A stretch of DNA of 41,076 nt from an uncultured Clostridia bacterium (GTDB lineage: Bacteria > Bacillota > Clostridia > Oscillospirales > JAAYOS01), in assembly GCA_947585215.1 (NCBI GenBank), contig CANPWY010000003.1:1-41076 (forward strand), given 5' to 3'. This document shows positions 30,217-36,106 of this stretch, piece after piece. How positions within the stretch are numbered: position 1 is the stretch's first letter; every line of letters starts with the position of its first letter. A program made the position numbers and the translations under genes. The notes beneath the pieces were generated by a model that was given only the letters and a program-made list of their open reading frames with translations, was not told where the DNA came from and did not search any database.

Positions 30217-30235
30217 GGAGACCCGTGGCGTCTCC
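30217..30235 (-). other. Hairpin near the 5' end of the ilv leader
   Basis: GGAGAC and GTCTCC pair over a 7-nt loop, starting about seven bases after the expected transcription start. It contains the only AGGAG in the early leader, so that site would be hidden and is also too far from the leader ORF to act as its ribosome site. Confidence 0.5.
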
Positions 30236-30248
30236 TGTTGTTTTTCGC

Positions 30249-30277
30249 ATTATAGCACGTCCCGGCGGCGTTGTCAA
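30249..30277 (-). promoter_or_regulatory. Consensus sigma-A promoter of the ilv-leu operon
   Basis: On the - strand a perfect TTGACA (30277-30272), a 17-bp spacer and a perfect TATAAT (30254-30249). Transcription is expected to begin near 30242 and run through the leader into ilvB. Such a strong promoter fits control by attenuation after initiation. Confidence 0.9.
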
Positions 30278-30540
30278 TAGTAATTTTATTCGCGGCAAAT
30301 CGCGCTCGCTTCGCTCGCTTACCAATTTGCCGCGAAAGCACCGTGCAGAGCTATGCTCTGCACGGTGCTTTGCGCTGCGCTACGCGCCGAGTTTTCCGCC
30401 TACGGCGGAAAATCGACGCACGCTACGCGATATGTGTTTTTTCCGACGTACACGCCGCCGGAAAAAACGGATTGGAATTTATTTCGCCGCTTACGCGGCG
30501 AAACTCTGCGAGGCGGACGCGGCCAAGCCGCTCCGCGCTG

Positions 30541-30683
30541 GTTCGCGCGGTTGATGTTGCCGCAGGCAACATCGCGCAGGCAAATCACATTCAAGGTCGG
30601 CTTTGCCCGCGAAGCGGGTAAAGCTCACGAGGGCTGAATATGTTCCGATGAGGAATATGTCGGCGCCCTCGTGTTCCGCGCCT
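30541..30683. repeat. 143-bp repeat unit, copy 1
   Basis: The unit begins GTTCGCGCGGTT, then holds a palindrome (GATGTTGCC-GCA-GGCAACATC). Next come ATTCAAGGTCGG, a CCCGC-GAA-GCGGG hairpin, and a long stem closed by CACGAGGGC / GCCCTCGTG with an inner GATGA-loop stem. It matches copy 2 closely from about 30580 onward. Confidence 0.75.
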
Positions 30684-30829
30684 GTTCGCGCGGTTAAAGT
30701 TGTTTGCCGAAGGCAAACAACTTTGCGGAGCCCAATCACGTTCAAGGTCGGGCTTTGCCCGCGAAGCGGGCAAAGCTCACGAGGGCTGAATATGCTTCGA
30801 TGAGGAATGTGTCGGCGCCCTCGTGTTCG
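30684..30829. repeat. 143-bp repeat unit, copy 2
   Basis: Same order of parts as copy 1, but the first palindrome has an unrelated, longer 13-bp stem (AAAGTTGTTTGCC with GAA loop). The following 95 bases are about 90% identical to copy 1 by eye. A G-U pair in the CTTTGCCCGC stem of copy 1 (G with T) is G-C here, a change that keeps pairing. Confidence 0.75.
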
Positions 30830-30834
30830 GGAGC

Positions 30835-30918
30835 GAGCATTTCAATCAAAGGGATCCCAAAGCGGCGTGAAACGCCGCTTTGGGAAAGCATTTCAATCGA
30901 AAGGGGTCCCAAACGGCG
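30835..30918. repeat. Tandem 32-bp direct repeat around two hairpins
   Basis: GAGCATTTCAATCAAAGGGATCCCAAAGCGGCG (30835 on) is repeated with a few changes about 51 bases later (AAGCATTTCAATCGAAAGG..., from 30886). Each copy leads into a hairpin starting TCCCAAA. A separate 17-18 bp repeat (GGCGAAACTCTGCGAGGC at 30497, GGCGAACTCTGCGAGGC at 30939) flanks the array. Confidence 0.65.
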
Positions 30919-30957
30919 CTTTGCGCAGTTTGGGATTTGGCGAACTCTGCGAGGCTG

Positions 30958-30986
30958 TTGACCGCTCCGCGCGAACGTGGTATTAT
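30958..30986 (+). promoter_or_regulatory. Sigma-A promoter of the MocR-like gene
   Basis: TTGACC (30958-30963), a 17-bp spacer and TATTAT (30981-30986). The -35 and spacer fall in sequence shared with the repeat array (CCGCTCCGCGC), so the promoter seems to be built on the array edge. Confidence 0.75.
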
Positions 30987-31029
30987 TGTTGTATCTTGTA
31001 ACATCAAAATTGGGAGGTCAGTTCTCCGA

Positions 31030-32127
31030 ATGAGATACACTATCGACAGGGCGGGCAAAGTCCCCGCGTACATCCAGCTCTACCGCGAACTGCGGGAGGA
31101 CATCGTGAAGGGCGTGTACCCTTACGGCAGTCGGCTCCCGTCCAAGCGGACGCTCGCGGAAGAGTCTGGCGTCGGGACGGTGACGGTCGAGAACGCCTAC
31201 GCTCTGCTCTGCGACGAGGGCTATGCGGAGCCGCGCGAGCGAAGCGGGCATTTCGTCATCTTCCGCGAGTCGGACGGCTTTGAGGAACCGGCAGAGAGTC
31301 CTCGCCGTGCCGCCGCGCCGAAGCCCTCCGGCTCCTACGCGCCGGAGTTTCCGTACACGCTCCTCGCAAAGACCATGCGCCGCGTACTCGGCGACCGTCC
31401 CGAGGACGCGCTCTTCGGGCGCGCCCCCGGCGCGGGACGCACCGAGCTCCGCGAGGCGCTCCGGCGCTACCTCGTCCGCAGCCGCGGCATAGAGGCGGAC
31501 ATCTCGCAAATAGTTATCGGCTCCGGCGCGGAATATCTGTACGGCCTTACGGTGAGACTGCTCGGGCGGGACAAGGTGTACGCCGTCGAATCGCCGTCCT
31601 ATCGAAAGATCGAGCAGGTTTACCGCTCCTCGGACGTGCGGTGCGAGCTGCTTCCGCTCGGCGCGGACGGCATAGAGAGCGCGGCGCTCCGGGCGTCCCG
31701 CGCAGACGTGCTGCACATCACCCCCTACCGCAGCTTCCCGAGCGGCGTCACGGCGTCCGCCTCGAAGCGCCACGAATATCTCCGCTGGGCGGAGGTTGGC
31801 CGGATAATAGTGGAGGACGACTTCGAGAGCGAGTTTTCGGTATCCCGCAAGCCGCAGGAGCCGCTGTTCTCTACCGCGCCGGACGGCCGCGTGATATACA
31901 TCAACACCTTCTCGCGCACCATCTCCCCCGCCCTGCGCATCGGCTATATGGTGTTGCCGAAGCGTCTCGTCCCGGAGTTTTCGGAGAAGCTCGGCTTTCT
32001 CTCCTGCACGGTGCCGACATTCGAGCAGCTCGTCCTCGCGGAGCTTATCACGAGCGGCGACTTCGAGCGGAACATCAACCGCGTCCGCCGGAAGAAGCGC
32101 CGCGAGCTCGCGGAAAAGCAGGTGTGA
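31030..32127 (+). CDS. MocR/GntR-type regulator with degenerate, truncated aminotransferase domain
   Basis: N-terminal GntR winged-helix DNA-binding domain (residues about 5-75, YPYGSRLPSKRTLAEESGVGTVTVENAYALL) fused to a fold-type I aminotransferase-like domain, the MocR layout. Conserved parts include IVIGSGAEYLYGLTVRLL, HITPYRSFPSGVT and the PLP-nitrogen Asp in IIVEDDFESEF. Two oddities stand out. The Schiff-base lysine of the usual TFSKT motif is Arg at about residue 296 (TFSRTISPALRIGY). The protein also stops at residue 365, about 90 short of typical MocR proteins, right after FERNINRVRRKKRR. I found no matching C-terminal piece in other frames downstream. It may not bind PLP covalently and may bind a different ligand, or be decaying. 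The ATG at 31030 follows GGGAGG by twelve bases; the ORF-track extension upstream is in the repeat array. Targets are unknown; the divergent ilv operon and downstream MATE gene are candidates. Confidence 0.82.
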   Translation: MRYTIDRAGKVPAYIQLYRELREDIVKGVYPYGSRLPSKRTLAEESGVGTVTVENAYALLCDEGYAEPRERSGHFVIFRESDGFEEPAESPRRAAAPKPSGSYAPEFPYTLLAKTMRRVLGDRPEDALFGRAPGAGRTELREALRRYLVRSRGIEADISQIVIGSGAEYLYGLTVRLLGRDKVYAVESPSYRKIEQVYRSSDVRCELLPLGADGIESAALRASRADVLHITPYRSFPSGVTASASKRHEYLRWAEVGRIIVEDDFESEFSVSRKPQEPLFSTAPDGRVIYINTFSRTISPALRIGYMVLPKRLVPEFSEKLGFLSCTVPTFEQLVLAELITSGDFERNINRVRRKKRRELAEKQV

Positions 32128-32157
32128 GCGCGTCCGCGTCCGTTGGCACACGGGCGA

Positions 32158-32192
32158 GGCTCGGATCTTTCCTGCCGGCGCAGATCCGAGCC
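32158..32192 (+). terminator. Hairpin after the MocR-like gene
   Basis: Perfect 11-bp arms GGCTCGGATCT / AGATCCGAGCC with a 13-nt loop, 30 bases past the stop. No T-run follows directly, so it is a likely but not strong terminator. Confidence 0.5.
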
Positions 32193-32285
32193 GAAGCACG
32201 TTAAAATATGCGCCGCGAGGCTTCCCTTATATTGTATAAATTTAACAAAAGTGGGGCATGGAGCGGCTTTCGGAGCCCTCCGGCG

Positions 32286-32314
32286 TTGAAATCGCTCCGA
32301 AACGGTGATATAAT
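32286..32314 (+). promoter_or_regulatory. Sigma-A promoter of the MATE gene
   Basis: TTGAAA (32286-32291), a 17-bp spacer and TATAAT (32309-32314). It lies 66 bases before the MATE start codon. Confidence 0.7.
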
Positions 32315-32380
32315 TGTTTTTTGCAAGTATATTATAACCCGGCCATGGCGGCACGGGGTCAAGTTTCGGAGTGATTTGAT

Positions 32381-33811
32381 ATGGGCAGTTCGGGCAGCCG
32401 TCTCGGAGGCATAAGGGAATACCTCGGGGACAAGGAATTCTATCTCAACATCGCAAAAATAGCGATACCGATATCGCTTCAGCAGCTCATCACGGTCGGC
32501 ATAAACCTCATGGACACCGTGATGCTCTCGAGCATGGGGGACGCGCAACTCTCCGCGTCCAGCCTCGCAAGCCAGTTCATCAACCTGTTTCAGATATTCT
32601 GCATGGGCATTGGCATGGGCGCCTCCGTCCTCACCGCCCGCTTCTGGGGCATGCAGGACAAGGAGGGTCTCCGCAAGGCGGTGACGATAATGCTCCGTAT
32701 ATGCCTCGCGTTCGCGTCGGTCTTCACCCTCGCGACGATAATTTCCCCGGAGCTCATCATGCGGATATACACCGACAGCCGCGTGACGATAGACTACGGC
32801 GTGTCCTACCTCCGCTGGGTGCTTCCGACCTACTTCTGCATGGGTCTCTCACTCACCTGCACGATAATCCTCCGGAGCGTCGGACAGGTCAAGATCCCGC
32901 TCGTCAGCTCTATCATCGCGTTCTTCATAAACATCTTCTGCAACTGGGTGTTCATCTTCGGCAAGCTCGGCGCACCGCGCATGGAGATAGCCGGCGCGGC
33001 GCTCGGAACGCTCATCGCGCGCATCTTCGAGCTCGTCTTCATCTGCGGCTACTTCTTCTTTAAGGACAAGCGGATAGGCTACCGCTTAAAGCACCTCCGC
33101 ATGAAGTGCCGCGACATGACGGGTGAATATCTCAAGATAAGCATACCCGTCCTGATAAGCGACGGGCTTCTCGCCCTCGGAAACAACTCGGTCGCCATGA
33201 TAATGGGACGCATCGGGGATGCGTTCGTCGCGGCAAACTCGGTGACGATGGTCGTCCAGCAGCTGAGCTCGGTGCTGACGCAGGGCATATCGAACGCGAG
33301 CGGCATCATCACCGGCCACACGATGGGGCGCGGCGAGTACGAAAAGGCGCAGAAGCAGGGCTACACCTTCCTCGGCCTCGGTCTCGTGCTCGGACTCGTC
33401 GCGGCGGGGGTCATACTTCTTCTGCGCGGGCCTATCATCAACTACTACAAGGTCACGCCGGAGGCGAAGACGATAGCGTGGGAGCTGATGGACTCGATAA
33501 GCTTCATCATAATCTTCCAGGCGATGAACTCGATACTCACCAAGGGCGTCCTCCGCGCGGGCGGCGACACGCGCTTCCTCATGGCGGGCGACATACTGTT
33601 CCTGTGGGTGGCGTCGATACCGCTCGGCGCGCTCGCGGGGCTAGTGTGGCACTGGTCGAGCTTCTGGATATACACGATGCTCAAGATAGATCAGATAATA
33701 AAGTGCTTCTGGTGCTTCTTCCGTCTGAGGAGCAGGAAGTGGATGAAGAAGATAAACTCCGCCACGGCGCAGGAACAGCCCGCGCCCGCCGTGCCCGAGG
33801 CGGCGGAGTAA
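32381..33811 (+). CDS. MATE-family efflux transporter
   Basis: A 476-residue inner-membrane protein with about twelve helices in two MatE halves, the typical MATE length. Family features are IPISLQQLITVGINLMDTVMLSSMG near the N-terminus and its counterpart in the second half (ISIPVLISDGLLALGNNSVAMIMGRIGD). FINIFCNWVFIFGKLGAPRMEIAGAALGT is also typical. It likely exports cationic or other toxic compounds using a sodium or proton gradient; the real substrate cannot be read from sequence. A CGGAGTGA ribosome site precedes the ATG. It has its own promoter and follows the MocR-like regulator on the same strand, so that regulator may control it. A bidirectional terminator follows. Confidence 0.93.
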   Translation: MGSSGSRLGGIREYLGDKEFYLNIAKIAIPISLQQLITVGINLMDTVMLSSMGDAQLSASSLASQFINLFQIFCMGIGMGASVLTARFWGMQDKEGLRKAVTIMLRICLAFASVFTLATIISPELIMRIYTDSRVTIDYGVSYLRWVLPTYFCMGLSLTCTIILRSVGQVKIPLVSSIIAFFINIFCNWVFIFGKLGAPRMEIAGAALGTLIARIFELVFICGYFFFKDKRIGYRLKHLRMKCRDMTGEYLKISIPVLISDGLLALGNNSVAMIMGRIGDAFVAANSVTMVVQQLSSVLTQGISNASGIITGHTMGRGEYEKAQKQGYTFLGLGLVLGLVAAGVILLLRGPIINYYKVTPEAKTIAWELMDSISFIIIFQAMNSILTKGVLRAGGDTRFLMAGDILFLWVASIPLGALAGLVWHWSSFWIYTMLKIDQIIKCFWCFFRLRSRKWMKKINSATAQEQPAPAVPEAAE

Positions 33812-33900
33812 GCGGGGTCTCGCTCCGCAGGCGTCGAGACGTAGCCGCCGACATTTGTCTGCGGCGCACCCATGCGGCCGCACGATTCCTTGCAAAACAA

Positions 33901-33938
33901 AACCTCCCCTGCGCGACATCGCGCAGGGGAGGTTTTTT
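33901..33938. terminator. Bidirectional rho-independent terminator
   Basis: A perfect 15-bp stem (AACCTCCCCTGCGCG and its complement) with an ACAT loop, followed by TTTTC on the + strand. An A-rich tract lies on the left side, giving TTTTGTTTTG on the - strand. It ends the MATE gene and the converging MMPL operon. Confidence 0.92.
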
Positions 33939-33952
33939 CACGACAGATATTA

Positions 33953-36106
33953 TCAATACCACCCGAAGAGCCGCAGGAGCCTCTGCCAGAAGTTCAGCTG
34001 CTCCGTCTCCTGCACGGGCGCGCTGTCCTCAGACTCGACTGTTATCGGCTCGGTCTTGATGACAAACTGCACGCTTTCGACGTTCGTGTTCTCGTCCGAC
34101 ACGAACGAACCGGTCTCAGCGTCCCCTCCGGTGAAGGACGCGAGGAGCGAGTCTATCTTTTCGTCTATCGTACTGTCGATGCCGGTCGTGGCCTCACGGA
34201 GCGCCGCCGTGCCGTCCTTGAGCTCGGACACGCCGTCGTAGAGCGTGACCGTTCCCGCAAGGAGGTCGCGCGCGCCGCCCGAAAGCTTCGACGCTCCGCC
34301 GCCGAGTTCCTTTGCGCCCGCGCCGACCGCGTCCACGCCGTTAAACAGCGCTCCGGCGTTCTCGACGAGCGCCGCCGCGCCGGTGTGGAGCGCGCCGCTC
34401 GCCGAAGCAAGCTGTTCCGCGCCGGAAACTACCTGCGCATACCCCGCGGCTATCTGCTTCACGCCGTCGGTGTAGCCCGCTATGCCCGCGTCGAGCGTGG
34501 CGTACTCCGTGACGAGCGTCGTCACCGCGTCCGCGAGCGGCGCCATGTTGACGGCTAGGTTTCCGAGCAGGTCGACAAGCCCCGCTATCTGCTTATCGAA
34601 GGCCGCATAGCCCTCCGCGAGCTGCTTTGCGCCGGTCTCGAGCGCTTCGGCGTTCTCTCCGAGGGTGTTAAGATACGCCTCCGCGCCGTCTATCGCGCCG
34701 CCGTTCGCGCCTATCAGCGCGATAAGTCCCTCAAACTGCGCTATCTGCGCCTCGAGCGACGAGGTGTCCGCCCCGGCGCGCTTCAACGTCTCCGCCTGCG
34801 TCTTCAGCTCCGTGACCGACGCAGTGAGCTGCTGCACTGCAGCGGCGTTCTGCTGCTTCAGCGAGTCGATGTCGAGCCCGTTCTGCTTCATCGCGGCCTT
34901 GTACGCCTCAAAGCTCAAGGCCTCGCGAAGCGCCGCCGCACCGGAGGCGAGCTGTTCCGCCGCCGACTTTATCTCGCCGGACGCCGCCGCGAGTGCGGAG
35001 AGGTCCTGCGACGTGACGGTGACGCCGTCGAGCGCCGTCTGGAGCTGACGCAGACCCGCGAGGAAGGCCGCGGAGCCGCCCTTCAGCGTGTCGGACTGCG
35101 TATCGAGCGCGTTCAGCGCCATCTGTATCTCGCCCGCGCCCATGTTGAGCTGCTTTATGCCGAGGTCAAGCTGTTCCGCGCCGGAGACAAGCTGTTCCGC
35201 TCCGCTCCTGAACGCCGTCGACCCGGCCGTCACCTGCTCCGCCGCGCCCGAAAGCTCGGCCGCGCCGCTCGCGAAGGTCGTTACACCGCCGCTGAGCTGT
35301 TCCGCGCCGCTTTTTAGGGCTCCGACGCCGTCGAGGATGCTTCCCGTGCCGTCGTCCAGCTCGGCTATGCCGCTTTCGAGCTCTCCGAGACCACCGAGCT
35401 CGCCCGCGACGTCCCCGAGGTCGAGCGAGAGGTTCAGCGGAACGCCGTTTATCGAGACGCCGTCCATCTCAAAGTCGGTGACGTCCGCCGTTATGACTAT
35501 GTCCGCGCCCTGCCCCGGAAGGATGGTGTAGGTGAGCTGTTTGGAGCGTCCCGCGTTCGCTATAGTCGCGCCCTCCGCCGTGATGTTCGAGCACTTCCCG
35601 GTGTCGAGCGTGAGCGACGTCTGGAGCGCGAACGCGTCAAAGAACGCCCCCTCACATTCGGGGTTCTCGGTTATCTTCATTGTTATCCGAAGCGCCCCGC
35701 TTCGTCCCGCGAGCGACTGCGCGTCGGTCTCCTCTCCGTCGAGGAAGTAGTGTATCGAGATATTCCACGGCAGCGAGGGGTCGGTCATCTTTCCCTCATA
35801 GTAGAGTTTGTCCGCGTTCGTGTCGACGCTCACCGCGCCGCCGGAACAGCTTATCGGGTCGGTGGTCGTCATGTTCCGGACGCTCTCGTAGCTGCCGTAG
35901 TCGACGGCGCGTCCGTTTTCGTCCGGGTAGAGGATGTTTACAACGTTCACCTCGAGGAGCTGTCCGTCGCCCGCGAGGTTCGCGTAGACGACCTCCTCCT
36001 TCTCGGTCGCGGGCTCCGCCGCGTTCGTCGGCGGAGTGAACGCGAACACGCACATTATGAGCACGAGCGCCGCGGCCGTCACGCGCAAAAAGTTCCGATT
36101 TTTCAT
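33953..36106 (-). CDS. Secreted Leu-x-x-Gly heptad-repeat protein, MMPL partner
   Basis: A 717-residue exported protein. A signal peptide covers residues 1-29 (RVTAAALVLIMCVFAFTPPTNA-AE), followed by about 210 residues of beta-rich sequence. A very long stretch from about residue 245 to 665 is made of repeats like LKSGAEQLSGGVTTFASGAAELSGA. This is the x-x-x-Leu-x-x-Gly heptad repeat known from YhgE/Pip-type and related surface proteins. The C-terminus ends in FWQRLLRLFGWY, an amphipathic aromatic tail, with no obvious cell-wall anchor motif. Its ATG overlaps the MMPL stop by four bases, so the two are made together. I infer that it works beside the MMPL pump in the envelope; its exact job is unknown. 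Confidence 0.82.
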   Translation of the reverse strand: MKNRNFLRVTAAALVLIMCVFAFTPPTNAAEPATEKEEVVYANLAGDGQLLEVNVVNILYPDENGRAVDYGSYESVRNMTTTDPISCSGGAVSVDTNADKLYYEGKMTDPSLPWNISIHYFLDGEETDAQSLAGRSGALRITMKITENPECEGAFFDAFALQTSLTLDTGKCSNITAEGATIANAGRSKQLTYTILPGQGADIVITADVTDFEMDGVSINGVPLNLSLDLGDVAGELGGLGELESGIAELDDGTGSILDGVGALKSGAEQLSGGVTTFASGAAELSGAAEQVTAGSTAFRSGAEQLVSGAEQLDLGIKQLNMGAGEIQMALNALDTQSDTLKGGSAAFLAGLRQLQTALDGVTVTSQDLSALAAASGEIKSAAEQLASGAAALREALSFEAYKAAMKQNGLDIDSLKQQNAAAVQQLTASVTELKTQAETLKRAGADTSSLEAQIAQFEGLIALIGANGGAIDGAEAYLNTLGENAEALETGAKQLAEGYAAFDKQIAGLVDLLGNLAVNMAPLADAVTTLVTEYATLDAGIAGYTDGVKQIAAGYAQVVSGAEQLASASGALHTGAAALVENAGALFNGVDAVGAGAKELGGGASKLSGGARDLLAGTVTLYDGVSELKDGTAALREATTGIDSTIDEKIDSLLASFTGGDAETGSFVSDENTNVESVQFVIKTEPITVESEDSAPVQETEQLNFWQRLLRLFGWY

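Larger units (their letters stand above)
30289..30935. repeat. Dense array of perfect hairpins in a gene-free region
   Basis: No convincing gene lies here. I count about a dozen inverted repeats placed nearly end to end: arms 30289-30300/30325-30336, 30335-30351/30355-30371, 30392-30400/30404-30412, 30436-30445/30459-30468, 30482-30490/30495-30503, 30513-30523/30527-30536, 30553-30561/30565-30573, 30601-30610/30614-30623, 30626-30634/30665-30673, 30696-30708/30712-30724, 30753-30762/30766-30775, 30855-30868/30872-30885 and 30907-30914/30928-30935. Most have 3-nt loops (TAT, TAC, CAA, GCA, GAA). Stem sequences differ but palindromy is kept. It separates the divergent ilv and MocR promoters. 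I cannot name a known repeat family. Confidence 0.75.

Noticed and set aside
29947-30242. T-box riboswitch upstream of ilvB
   Set aside because: No T-box core (AGGGTGGNACCGCG-like) or specifier stem layout is visible; the leader instead has a BCAA-rich ORF and a terminator.
30101-30325. 74-residue version of the ilv leader ORF in the track
   Set aside because: Its start lies upstream of the -35/-10 of the operon promoter, so only the part from ATG 30196 can be made from that transcript.
30289-30935. CRISPR array
   Set aside because: Repeats are irregular, each is itself a different palindrome, there are no equal-length unique spacers, and no cas genes lie nearby.
30168-30961. Short ORFs of 60-130 codons through the repeat array
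   Set aside because: They read through hairpins in all frames, lack ribosome sites and look like by-products of GC-rich palindromes.
30880-31029. 50-residue N-terminal extension of the MocR-like protein in the ORF track
   Set aside because: It would start inside the hairpin array and upstream of the promoter; ATG 31030 has a ribosome site and gives a normal GntR-type start.
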